Assembly: GCA_018524725.1 (NCBI GenBank)
Contig: JAEUWP010000445.1
Coordinates: 42,142-106,141, forward strand
Direction: 5' to 3'
DNA length: 64,000 bases
Source: Podaxis mareebaensis
Taxonomy: Eukaryota; Basidiomycota; Agaricomycetes; Agaricales; Agaricaceae
In this document: piece by piece, positions 46,741 through 58,161 of the stretch
Layout of the letters: the number at the start of each line of letters is the position of its first letter
How positions within the stretch are numbered: the stretch's first letter is position 1
The notes under the pieces: model-generated
What the model was told of the DNA's origin: nothing
What the model saw: the letters and a program-made list of their open reading frames with translations, nothing else
Databases searched by the model: none
Program-made: the position numbers and the translations under genes

Positions 46741-47761
46741 TGAGTTCAGATATGGGCGGTTGGCGGTGGAGGGAGGAGCTGTCAGCCGATGCTTGTCAGG
46801 TCCGAATGAATGTTTGCTCGGATGTGAAAGGTTTACTCTGGGATATATGCTTGCAGACTCTTGGAAGGGATATGGTCCTCGATTCCCGCTTGGATCGAGG
46901 TGTAGCTGACGTTCGCTTATTTGTTTTAATTGTTGGCAGCTTGGAACCTTTAGGATCCGGTCAGCAAGGTCAGGGTTTTTCTTATATGGCAAGGGGGGAA
47001 ACAATGAAGGGGGGTGAGGAGTGCTGAGGAGAGAAGTTTGATTCTACGGAAATGGGAGTGTTTAGTATACGACAGCGCCGTCCCCTAAGAGGCTGGAGTC
47101 CGGAGGATGATATAGAGGGTGAAGCTGGGTTGAAGCTCATACTTCGAAGCCTAGAGGCAGGGCACTGAAGGCCAAGGGAGGCCTCTCTCGGAAATAGTTC
47201 AAAGTCTGGCAGGGTGAGAATCATGAAGCTGGCATCGGATGAAGGAATCGAGACACAAATCAAGTCCATTACTTAATGATAAGAGAAACACATCATGCAT
47301 CATGTGTGTTATATCTAACAGCTATCGGGCAAAGTAAGCAATAAATTTCTATAGGATAGATTCTCGTCGGAGGAAAGAAGCAGGAAGTGAGTAGGTAAGT
47401 CAGATGTATGTAAGAAGAAAATACTGGGTAGTACTGATCTTGTTCCTTCTACTCGACACCCCCAGAGGGATTGTCACAGACGAACCTTTGGAGGTGGTAT
47501 GTGTCGGAATATCGAAATCAATGTCTGGTGCGGAAATTGGGCCGGCCGAGGATGGGGTGTGATATCAATGTATGTATTTACTTATTGCCTGACTGATGGA
47601 TGGGCATCATTGGAAGCGCCAGTGACCCGTGACATCCTGGACTAGGTTAAGTCACCGCAATGCAATCGCCCCATGGTCCACAGCCTTCTACAGCATCCAC
47701 TCGGCGTTTATGAACGCATATTTCAACCTCCACACTATCTTTCTTGCTCGCTATCTGTAGT
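46741..47761. other. Spacer between NACHT relic and NACHT gene
   Basis: No gene recognised. It should contain the promoter of the intact NACHT gene near its right end. Confidence 0.5.
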
Positions 47762-50700
47762 ATGACTTATTCCAAGCATAAGCAGAAGAAAGGTATCCCC
47801 AAAACGGCCAAACTTCCTCGTTCAAGCAAAAAAACCGGTACACCCTCAACCAAAGCGCCAGTAGCACCGAAAAACCAGGCCATTCCAGGGGCACCTCGGG
47901 AAGTCCCAGTTCTGGAGGAGCAAAAGTCGAAGACCAAGAGAACACCTACATCGTCGGGAAAGGAGCCAACGCCGCAGGCTGAACCTGGTCGGGACTGCAC
48001 CGCTGGCGCAGATCGTAGGGAACGGAGCGAGGGGAAGGGAAATGGTCCGTGTTATACTATCCATCCCAGTTTCCCAATCAATGTCAGTCCTGTAGGTTCT
48101 TTCTTCGAAAACGCGCACGACTTCGTCGTCAGCAACTCGACGCTTGTCGTGCAAAACTTGGAATCTGGAAAGACAGGTCCGTCTACCCCCTCACAAGTCA
48201 CGCATGGATGAACCAACATTTGGACAGTATTTGAGTTTCTAGAGAAATTCAGGGTCGCTGAAGCTGAACCAGATTCGTCCGCTCGGCATCCGCCTCCGCT
48301 ATGTCACCCGAAGACACGACTTAACCTTCGAGGTCGGATAACGGATTGGCTGAACGACAGCCACCGTCGATGGAGGATGTTTTGGCTTTATGGACCAGCG
48401 GGCGTCGGAAAGTCGGCAGTTGCACAATCGACAGCGGAGGATGCTAGTAAGACTGGCCTTCTCGGCGCTGCGTTCTTCTTCTCGAGGCCTAACAAGTGCG
48501 ACGACTCCACTCGTGTCATTCCCACTCTTGCATATCGGTTAGCAGTTCGATCCCCGGCTTACAAACGAATCCTCACTAAAGTCCTCGCTGACGATCCGAC
48601 GATCCCTGAGAAGACCCTGCACTTGCAATTCAAGAAACTCATCATCGAGCCTTTTGCCATTCTCAAAGACGAGAAATCGCTATCTACACCCTTGCTTATT
48701 ATCATTGATGGGCTTGATGAATGTGAAGGGGTCGACGCGCAACGTGAGTTCATTGAACTCATCAACGAACATGTACGCACCACTCCCGAGTTTCCTCTCC
48801 TTTGGATGGTCTGCAGTCGGCCAGAGTGGCATTTCCGGAAGCTGTTAGCAAGGGTGGATTTCAAAGTCAGTTGTTGGAGGGAAGAGCTTCTTGTTGATAC
48901 ACCCGAGGCACGGGAGGACGCGTATCGGGTCCTGGTAGACGGTTTCCGGGACATACGCCACAAGTACTCGGACTGTTTTTCCGTCGGCGAGGACGAGGCG
49001 TGGCCCTCAAGAGCCCAACTGTTACGGATCGTAAAGGCTTCATCCGGCCTTTTCATCTTTGTGTCTACGATCCTTAAGTTTGTTGGTATCCCTAGTAGCG
49101 GGAGCCCATTGACCGAACTGGAGATCTGTTTGAAATTCATTGGGAGAAATCGTGATCAAAGTGCGACTAATCCGTTGCATGCACTCGACCTGCTCTACAG
49201 AGGAATCATCTCGACTGTACCCGCCCCCATTTTTCCCATTACCAGGCAGATTCTTAGGACGCGGATATACTCTTATCGCGTGTCTCTTCCGACCCAGACT
49301 CTTGCCAATTTCATTTCCCTTTCTCAAGCGGACTTCTACAGTGCCTTACGAAATCTCTACTCAGTGATCGATGTTCCCGACCCTACCGATGCCTGCAACA
49401 AGGACTTGCACCTGTATCACTCATCTTTTGCGGACTTTTTGAAGGACCCCCTGCGCTCCGAGAGGTTCTGCGTGAATGTTCCCGAGGTCCACAAGGCCAC
49501 GGCCCTACGCTGCATTCAAGTTTTTAACCTTTACTTGACCGGGCAAGAAAGGGAAAAACTGGGTACATGTACGCAGCCCTTCATTTCATTTGTCATTGCA
49601 ATGAATTCACGAGACCTAGTAGCCCCATCTAACACCTGGAAACCAACAGTACACACACCAGCTCCGTATCCGTTAATCCTGTCCTGGACCTCCATATCTC
49701 ATGTGAGCCCAGTTAATCAGAACGGATGTGGGGCTTGTTCAACATGCATCTTCAACGCTATGGGGAGATATGTATCACAAGAATGTTGGATGGCGTGCTG
49801 TCGAGTAAACCGACTCGACGCGCCTTCAATAATTGCCGCATTACAGGAATTTCCCTTCTGTCATCTTCGGACGCCGACCGAGCATTTCGGCTTTATGGAC
49901 TTTATCAAATGGCTTTCACGTAATGTATGTCCTAAATTTTCCTCTCGTTTCGTGCTGCAGTGGCTGATCGCAGCCGAAGGACACTCCACTCCTCAGACAG
50001 GACTTGGTGTACGAGTCGGATCGACTTCTACTTAATCAATTCGACTTCAAGAGTGCCTACCCATGCTTGGACGTGTATTTCTCAGACACAGCAGTGATAA
50101 ACATCCGCTCTCGGAGGAACGAGATCCGCTCCAGGTTGAACACTCTAGAAGCGACATTGAGCAACATCCCCACTTTCGAGATTCACTTGGACCCTATCTC
50201 TGTGCCGCGCGTGGAGTCCTTAGAACCGAACAGCTCCCGCGTTGTGGTGGCTGACTTCGGTTTCAGCTCCGTCCGCCGGTCTTGCCCTGCAGACACGTTG
50301 AATATGGTTTACTCAGGAGTAGAAGTGGAAAACATTGGCTCTCTAGTGACTGACTTCGGCTCCAGCTCCGTGAGCACGTCTAGCCCTATAGACATGTTGA
50401 ACGCGGATTGCTCAGAAGCAGAAGTGGAAAACATCCGCTCTCTGATGACTGACTTCGGCTTCAGCTCCGCACCCCGTTGTAGCTCGTACCCCAATAGCAT
50501 ATCCGCCTGGGACCTTGTCCAGAGACTCACCCTGGATCACATCCGGAACCTCATCCAGGACCACATCCTGAAATTCATCCAAGATCACATCCGTGGCCAG
50601 GCTTGGTACCTCGTCAACCTCTATTCCATCAGCAACATTCACATCCCCAACCATGACCATTGTCAATTCCTGAACCGCCACCGACTCCGCGTCGCGGACC

Positions 50701-51419
50701 GCATCCGGAGCCACATCCGGGGCCACATCCGGGGCCACATCCACGACCACATCCGGGATCGCATCTGGGGCCTCTGCCAGGGCCGCATCCAGGACCGCGT
50801 CAAGGTCCTTGTCCGGGACCTCATCCGGTACCATGTTCGAGTCCTCGCCCAGGACCTTGTCTGTGATCGCGTCCACGACCATATCCGAGACTACATCCGG
50901 GACCACATCCAGAAGCGCATACAGAACCTCGTCCAGCACTGCGCCAGGAAGCTTGAGGAGAAATTCAAGGACCTTCAACGGAAACTCATCCGGGATGTCG
51001 CGCGGGCGCTCAGCCAGGACCTTGAGCGAAGTCTCCTCGGCTATAACCAGCCTCCACTTTTTGAGGACAGCGACAATCCGAGGGTGTTCCTCCTAGGCAC
51101 AGACGCGAAAACGAAATTCTTGGTATTGGACGAGCCCATCCGCCTTCTTCGTAAGCCTACACATGAGTTGTTCCTTCGTAGATGGTCAGAGGAGGTCAAG
51201 AAACGTCTGTATGAGGAAAGACTCGAGGCCCGTGCTGAAGGGGAGAAGGTCCTTGAGATGTTGCGACGGCAGGAGAAACATGATGCACTACTCAAGAAGT
51301 CGGAACGGATTCCTAACCGCCGGAGTACGATATCTCAATCATACCACAAAAGAACTAGGCCGGTTAGGATTCAACAGACCGCTCGGTGCCATCAGCCGAG
51401 GCGATTCTGTCACCGTTGA
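47762..51419 (+). CDS. NACHT-domain STAND NTPase with repetitive C-terminus
   Basis: NLR-like protein of the large fungal family thought to act in non-self or stress sensing. Exons 47762-48176, 48228-49924 and 50001-51419 join in frame to 1176 residues. Residues 1-110 are basic and disordered. Then comes FFENAHDFVVSNSTL, the short motif that often precedes NACHT in mushrooms, followed by CHPKTR. Walker A is LYGPAGVGKSA (about residue 190) and Walker B IIIDGLDECEG. Sensor-like LLWMVCSRPEWH and the winged-helix-like LYHSSFADFLKD follow. The tail after residue 705 has two to three 33-residue units (EVENIxSLxTDFG), then about 145 residues of degenerate RDHI/RGHI tetrapeptides, then a charged helical end. 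No WD40, ankyrin or TPR repeats are seen. Intron 1 has the rarer donor GTCCGT, and intron 2 was chosen because it restores the frame; both are less certain than the NACHT core. Confidence 0.82.
50326..50470 (+). repeat. 99-bp (33-residue) imperfect repeat in NACHT gene tail
   Basis: The block GTGGAAAACAT recurs exactly 99 bp apart (about 50325 and 50424), each time leading into GACTGACTTCGGC. A third, partial unit precedes them, sharing GCTGACTTCGG near 50250. The units are in frame and encode EVENI-x-SL-x-TDFG. Confidence 0.75.
50520..50960 (+). repeat. 12-bp degenerate tandem array coding RDHI/RGHI
   Basis: A run of units close to CGGGACCACATC, imperfect but in register, inside the third NACHT exon. 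Each unit codes four residues such as RGHI or RDHI. The periodicity keeps all plus-strand frames, and the minus strand, largely free of stops. Confidence 0.8.
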
Positions 51420-52094
51420 ACGAGGTGGCCCATAGAAGCACTCCTGTGTGAATTTTTTAGTTTTCTTCTCTCGTCTATTAGCATTTTTCTCCCAAATGCG
51501 TTGCATCGTCCGTTCTGGCAGACACATATTCCTAATGGAGAGGTCTAGTAGTCGAGTCGTGTTTCGGGTTGTGGGATACAGCATATAGTTCATAGCTACT
51601 CTTTGTTACTTCAAATCCATGACCCCCTGGTTTGACAAGGTTTTACCATTGTCCGCTCATTTCGTATATATAGAATCAGATTGTTATCTAATAATATCTT
51701 GATATCGCTACGCCCCCATCCTCCCGCTACCTCGAGGCCGTTCTCTCTTACTCGCTTCGGCATTCCAACAAAGTCTCGTGCGAATAGTGCTATTCAGGAA
51801 CTGGCATTTGCGGTGAGGTCCGAGAAGCGGCAGCAAGCCCGACGAGGGCAAAGACGAACAAAGCCACTTGAGGCTGAATTCTCGCGACTGTCTTGGGACA
51901 TTTGCATATTTCAGTGTCCCGTTCCCTCATTCGCTACTCCCCGATGCCCGAATTAATCACATACCTCTGTTGCCATCTCGATGCATATTTCCGTCCCGTT
52001 GAATGCGCCATGACAATGCGCCATGACAATATCAGTCCTATACATATACGTGATGATACGCTACAACTCTAACCAAGATTCCCAATGCATTGTA
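51420..52094. other. Convergent 3' region of NACHT gene and MFS 3
   Basis: Holds the 3' untranslated parts of two genes that point at each other. No gene recognised. Confidence 0.5.
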
Positions 52095-54114
52095 TCACAT
52101 TTTCCCAATCCAATGTCTTAACACCAGATATCTCACAAGGACCATACACGATACACCAACAACAACCATACTCCCTACCAGCCAACAATCATCAGCAACT
52201 TGTTAAGAAAGGAACAAGTGAACACTGACCGGCATACAGCCCAACCGCCTCGAACCCGCCAGTTCTGCCATTAATAGCCCCCGATATTGGCGGTCCCGCA
52301 AGCGCACCTATAGCAGTAATACTCATAAACATCCCAAACCTCCTCCCTACATCACCCTCCCCGCCGAAATTCATAATCGGGTTCGACATGAGCGAGACGT
52401 ATGTCCCAGAACAAAAGCCGTAGATCAGGGTCACAACGATGAGAGAGGCAGTGGAACGTGTGAAAGGCCAGACGTAGGTGAGGATTCCAGCGAGGAATGT
52501 GAATGGGATCATGACGTTCAGAGGGCCTGCGGTGAAGGGTTAGTTGGGATGAGTGGCATCGTGAATGAGTGGGAGGAAATACGAACCGATGCGGTCGGCA
52601 AGGATCCCGGCCGACCATCGGCCGAATAGCGAGCTTGCGTTGGCGAAGGAGACGAAGTAGAATGCGAGGTCTGGTGAACTACCGAGTTCGGTTGCGCTCA
52701 CGTTGACGTATGTTAGTACTACCATATGGGATCAGTGTTAAAGGTGGGATCGAGAAGCATAGTAGACGTACGAGTATAAATACCCAAGAAATTTATGAAA
52801 GATGATATACAATAGATCGTATACGGTGCATCCTTGAAAGCCGCGAGGTTCAACAGACCGCCTTTAACATTGACGGGAGGCAGCCGGCGCTTCATTGTCT
52901 GCACAATTCGTCAGCACTGATGCCGCATTCTCCAAAAATAGTTGAATACACACCAGGTTACAAACACCGAGGACCACGAGAAGAATGAAGCCAATAATCC
53001 TCATGGTCCATGGAAAACTAGGAGTTTTGGTGAGAATTGGGGGAGAGAAGAACGGATATAAACGTACCCAACCCGTGGAATCAAGTTCTTTGCAGCGATA
53101 GGGATGGTTGTCCCACCCACTGAAGACCCGATTGCCATATACCCAAGTGCACGCCCTCGCTTCTTCTTGAACCAATGTGCGATAATTGCGTTACTAGATC
53201 CAAATATCCCGCCGGCTGCAATCTATCAATGATCGTAATCATCGAAAGGGTAATCAGCGAATTGAGATGCATAGGTGAAGGTTCGACAGAGCTTACCCCG
53301 GTGGCGATCCCTTGACAAAGCAGGAAATGCCAGTATTCCGTGCATTGTGCGATGAGGAACGTTGCGAGAACCAACACAGTACTACAAGAGAGGAAGACGG
53401 AGCGGAAGTAGCCAATGTCGAAGAGGCGACCGACTATTAGGCCTGGAAGGAATATAAGGGCATACTAGGGGGAAATGACAATCAGTGGGTTCATCCAGGG
53501 TTCGACGAATAAAATGCACACTTGGATAGAGCCGATCCATGCTCTACGAGGACAAAGGGCTGAGATCGAGTGGAAGTCGGGTTAGATTGAGATACTACTC
53601 ACATTGTCGACGGGGAAAGGTCTTTTAACAGCGTTTCTTGGTAGTATGCTTGAAAGATCTAAAATGGATATGAGTACCAAATCGCCCGTAATCTGAGAGG
53701 ACTCACACCCCAGGAGTTGACATAACCAAACCTGTATTCCGAATGAATGAGAATTATCTGGCTGGCCGTTTAATCAACGACAACCCACGTCGAAAATGTG
53801 TTACACGTTCCCTAAAAGACCCCGATTAATAACGCGTATAGAACGACTTGAATAAGGCGTACGCCAAACACAACAAGCCAGGCTCTCAGCCCACCATCCG
53901 GAAACTCGCCTTCTGGTTTTGCCTCCTCGCATGCTTCCCTTTGCGATTTACCTTCCACATTATTCAGTTCTGGCACCGGATCTCGAGGCAGCTTTTCAAT
54001 AATATCGTTAGTTTCAACCTCGGCCTTCCGAGAATCTTTGGTATCAGACAAGGTGGATTCAGATATAGAGGGCGGCTCTGGGAATTTCTCTTCGATCGTT
54101 TCAGTTGAAGGCAT
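52095..54114 (-). CDS. MFS monocarboxylate-type transporter 3
   Basis: Third MCT-like carrier, closest to MFS 2. The start chosen is the ATG at 54114 (MPSTETIEEKFPEP); an in-frame ATG 45 nt upstream would add 15 residues. An acidic N-terminal tail leads to DGGLRAWLVVFG, then a short exon coding GTCNTFST, FGYVNSWG, IFQAYYQETLLKDLSPST, AWIGSIQ, LIVGRLFDIGYF, HWFKKKRGRALGYMAIGSS, FPWTMRIIGFILLV, LNLAAFKDAPYTIYCIS, NASSLFGRWSAGILADRIG, GGEGDVGRRFGM and a final exon ending YLVLRHWIGKM at 52095. Borders are GT-AG with short introns, at positions matching MFS 1 where checked. No break was noticed, although not all boundaries were closed arithmetically. Confidence 0.87.
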
Positions 54115-55878
54115 GGTGAGCGCGGTGGATAAATCTGGGGAACAATGGAAAGAGGGCATAGAAGCGTTAGTACAATGCCCTCAAATAATGCGGGTATAAC
54201 GGGTACCGTGGAAGAAGGGAAAAGGAAAGAAGGGAAGGAAATGGGGATCATGGAATATGCTCATAGAGCCTTTCCGAATGTAGGGTTAAATTAGAAGACG
54301 ACGGTGATTGCAAGGAGGGTATTAATTATGAAGGGTAAAATTAAAAACTTACTTTCAGTACTATGCCTTGCCTTAGAGAAACAACTGAACGGGCACGAGG
54401 ATGAAATTGCAATATATATTCCCGTGGCCCGTGCCTGGGAGGTCGAATGATAGTGCAAGCAGAGGCGAAGTGATGAAGCGACGGCCTAGATGGAAGAATG
54501 TGCTTGAATCAAGCGGGGAGCAGTATCGGAAGGCCGGCAGATGCGTGAGGACCGCAAAACGTTAGGCCCGAGGTTCAACTCAGCTTCGAATTCCTTTCGA
54601 TATGGCCACCTTCTTCTTCCTTGATGCAAGGAATCTAAGAAAGCAAATGTTCGACGCTGCAACCCCACGGCGAATTAGGGAGTTTGGCGGTGTATGTAGT
54701 AGAAGGGTGTAACAGCGCAGCTTGATCTCGTGTCTTGCGTGCGTAAGGTTGTGGAGGTCCGGGATAAGGATGTGCCGGATGGTGCGCTGTAGCAGAGGGT
54801 CGCAGCAGAGGGTCCAGTGATCTCCGGAAAGACAGGAGGAAAACCCGAGGGTAATAGTCTATGCTGTCGTGGCTGGTGGACAACGTACGACTCGTGCTGA
54901 ACAAGCAAACGTTGACCTTGATACGATGATGTGAGAATATTTCATGGGGGACAATTATAGAACTGGGAATAGGCGATCCGAATTGAGCCTCCTGATATCC
55001 ATTTTACCCCCAGGATGGAAGAATGTCGATGTGGGGCCGAAAAGCCGACGGCAGTGAGCTGTGGCGGTATTTAAAATTTCGAGCCTGATTTGTCTGAACA
55101 TGTTGAATGGATAGCGGTGAGGTGAGTGTCCGGGTGATATGATAGGTGAATGGGGTGATGGATACAAATGGATACAGACGATGATCCGGCTCACCGTACG
55201 TAGGTCATCAGAATGACAACATAGAGCAAAGATCAGAACCAGCGCCCAGTCCGTGCAGAGAATAGCATTTGTTCTTGCAGAGTGAGAGGGGCAGTAAGGT
55301 TGGAATGGAGTATTGAGATCGTGCCTAATCGCGCTTCAAGCTTTCAGAGCCTCGAGTTACGACGATAGAGGGTGGAGCATAGGAGAAGATGGCTCGAGCA
55401 CGCGGACTTCTTGTCGGACGGTAGGGGATGGTAGGGAGTGGTCTAAAAATGGACACGACCTTGCTGGATCCGCCGGAAGGCATCTTGCCGTTTCAGAGCC
55501 GACGGTTGAGCACCTGTGATAGGATACCGCCGTCTTCCGGGCCGGATGCCATGGCTCCCAGAACTCTCCACAAGGTCTGAACGCCCTACGTCTTATTATA
55601 GGTGGTCTCCGCATTATCGAGAGACCAGCACATGCAAAAGCACGCTGCCCGAGTTCAAACGCTTGCGACTTCGTCATCGAGGCCACGAACGCCCTTGAGA
55701 GCGAGGTTGCCACTACGGCATATTTGGTCATCATTGAGGTAAATAAACTTTGTTCACCTGTTTGTATCATGGACCTTTCCGCATAATGGTCGCCCTGGAC
55801 AGCCGATGCCAGTCTAAATTATGAATGGTTTGGGTTCAAATGCTACACAAAGTCGACATCCCTTGTACCCAACTACTG
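54115..55878. other. Intergenic region with one possible exon
   Basis: No recognised gene. On the plus strand about 55560-55740 reads without stops as NSPQGLNALRLIIGGLR and on to TTAYLVIIE, followed by a GTAAAT donor, which could be an exon of an unidentified gene. The opposite strand is also open there (55770-55357), so coding sense is undecided. Confidence 0.4.
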
Positions 55879-56560
55879 CTATTTAATGTGCCAACCTAGC
55901 AATCCAATGTCTGTTTCGCCACTCGGCGCCAAAGTTCCGCAATCGTCAACATCTCTCTCAGCCCTTTCGATGTGGCCAGCAGCACCACTGAGATGTAAAC
56001 CTTGTGCAAAGGCAGCATGGAGCCTCAGAAATTCAGAGTCAGGTGTGTCAATCGGGGGTAGTCGTAAACTCGACATCCACCAAATTAGTTATGCATTGCC
56101 GGAAGGCTTTCCACTTTGTAGCTATTAGGGTCATTTGGGTACTAACATATGTAACAATATCAACCTCATCCTGAGAACAAGTCATCAATAAAACACAACA
56201 CACCGCATCTTTGTGCAGGTAAAAAGCGAAAATTCTCGAACTCTCTGTGGACATCAAGCGACATATAGATGGTATTCGCAGGAGTGTTGGTTTTCGAGCC
56301 ACGAAGCTTCTTGAGGTCTAAGTTCGTCCAGGGACGAAGCATATCCCAACTGATTGCAGCGTTCTCTGTGTTAATAATCCAGAGTGGTATGAGACAGTGA
56401 ATGGGGGATGGTGACAAACGGTATCCGAAATAGTCTCAAAATTGTTGCGCGAGTATGGGATTATATGCGCAACCTCTATGTCTCTTAACTTGTCATCTGG
56501 AACGGGCGGGTCCTCTCCTTGGTCGAACAGTTCTGTTGCATAGTAGAGGGTTGGACTCGG
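55879..56560 (-). pseudogene. HNH-nuclease-type protein, 5'-truncated, two frameshifts
   Basis: Resembles the expanded Agaricomycete family annotated as HNH-nuclease-domain proteins, whose role is unknown. The first part reads DIEVAHIIPYSRNNFETISDT, with the HIIP histidine of the HNH fold. After a likely 72-nt intron, ENAAISWDMLRPWT and NTPANTIYMSLDVHREF follow. The C-terminal signature is DSEFLRLHAAFAQ with HLSGAAGHIE. Two frame breaks are needed, one at a run of five T (about 56220) and one at a run of five C (about 56055). Both are single extra bases, so they could be assembly errors. No start codon fits upstream of about 56560, so the N-terminal third seems missing. The fibrillarin start lies 175 bp away on the other strand. 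Confidence 0.6.
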
Positions 56561-56734
56561 AAGATAAGATAAGATGGAGTGTACATCTATTTACTCGCGC
56601 CTAAAAAAGGAAAGCCAAAAAATTGTTCTTGGAAACAGCGGCCTCGTGCGGGTGAACCAACTCCCACACAAAATCAAAAACTAATCCTGCAAACTCACGG
56701 CTTATCAGCAGTTTCTCAGTTTGTCTAAAAACTA

Positions 56735-57982
56735 ATGGCTTTCGGTGCGTCGTTGTTCTGTTGTTCTGATAAGGTGCTCGTGTTGATTGGTTTGGTAAAA
56801 TGGATATAGGCGCATCAGGCGGACGAGGTGGATTTGGTGGACGAGGAGGGGGACGGGGAGCTCCTGGTGGTGGACGTGGTGGTGGACGTGGTGGAGGACG
56901 AGGTGGACCTCCTCGTGGTCGTGGTGCGCACGTTGAAAAACTTGTTTAACGGACTAAAAGACTTATTTTTTTGGTGTTATACTTCTTCAGGAGGTGCTGC
57001 TCGCGGAGGAGGCCGTGGTGCGGCCCGAGGTGCACGAGGTGGTGCTCGCGGCGGTAGGGGAGGCGCCAGAGGCGGACGTGGAGGTGCAAAGGGCGGTTCA
57101 AACGTTATCGTCGAACCCCACCGACATCCCGGTATTTTCATCGCCAAAGGCAAAGAACAAATGCTCGTTACGAAAAACCTTGTACCTGGCGAATCTGTGT
57201 ATGGAGAGAAGCGGATTTCTGTGGATGGTGGTGTGGATGGTACAAAGGTTGAGTATAGGGTGTGGAATCCGTTTAGGAGTAAGCTTGCGGCGGGTGTATT
57301 GGGAGGGTTGGATCACGTCTTTATTCAACCAGGTGCGAAGGTTTTGTACCTTGGTGCTGCGAGTGGAACGAGTGTAAGTCATGTGGCGGATATTGTTGGA
57401 CCTGTGAGCGTTTTTGTCTGGATTTTGTAGATTATTTTGACTGACGGACGGGGTAGGAAGGTGTTGTGTATGCTGTGGAATTCTCGGCGCGTTCAGGACG
57501 CGATCTGATCAACATGGCAAAGAAGCGGACAAATGTCATCCGTATGTATTCACTCGACTACTCTGCACATGGTCGGGTCTTTTGACAGTGGATTCTGCAG
57601 CTATCGTGGAAGACGCACGACTTCCGAACAAATACCGAATGCTGCTATCACTTGTCGACGTTATTTTCGCCGACGTTGCCCAGCCCGACCAAGCGCGTAT
57701 TGTGATCCACAATGCGCAGAGTTTCCTAAAAGACCAAGGGCATGTCATCATCTCAATAAAAGCAAGTTGTATCGACTCGACGATTCCTCCTGACGTGGTG
57801 TACGCGAATGAGGTGCAGACACTGAAAAAGAGCCAGTTCAAGCCGCTGGAACAGGTGACACTGGAGCCGTATGAGCGTGGACACGCTATGGTGACTGGTA
57901 CGTTTTCTCCTATTTATGGTTAGCGTATGTGTGTCTGATAGTTGGTGCAGCGCGGTACCAGCGACACCAAGTTGCGAACTGA
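56735..57982 (+). CDS. NOP1: Fibrillarin, box C/D snoRNP 2'-O-methyltransferase
   Basis: Nucleolar enzyme that 2'-O-methylates rRNA using S-adenosylmethionine with box C/D guide RNAs. Exons are 56735-56744, 56810-56923, 56991-57403, 57457-57541, 57601-57897 and 57951-57982, giving 316 residues, the family length. Residues 4-80 are the GAR domain, dense in GGR and RGG. The methyltransferase domain follows from [35 protein letters not shown] is the SAM-binding motif I, and [14 protein letters not shown] and NVIPIVEDAR follow. [15 protein letters not shown] and [14 protein letters not shown] complete the fold. The first coding exon is only 10 nt. The acceptor at 57600 was preferred over an AG at 57588 because it restores VIPIVEDAR. 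No lesion was seen. Confidence 0.97.
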
Positions 57983-58161
57983 GGGGGAGGTGATGCTATG
58001 TAGATTTTCGATTTTATTTTGTGTAATCAGAGAAAATGATTGATTTCATTGACGTGGCAATGATCATGTGCTGCGGGAGAGCGACAGCTCTCCGTCATTC
58101 TTCAAAAACATATCATCTGGGTGTAGAACACTCACTGCCCCTCTCCCGGCATCCTCTGTGA

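Noticed and set aside
46522..47004. 160-codon minus-strand open frame
   Set aside because: It overlaps the NACHT relic, which has homology on the other strand, and resembles no family.
50412..50978. 188-codon acidic minus-strand open frame and a Pro/His/Gly-rich plus-strand frame
   Set aside because: Both are produced by the 12-bp repeats of the NACHT tail, which keep all frames open. Neither shows a start context or splice structure of its own.
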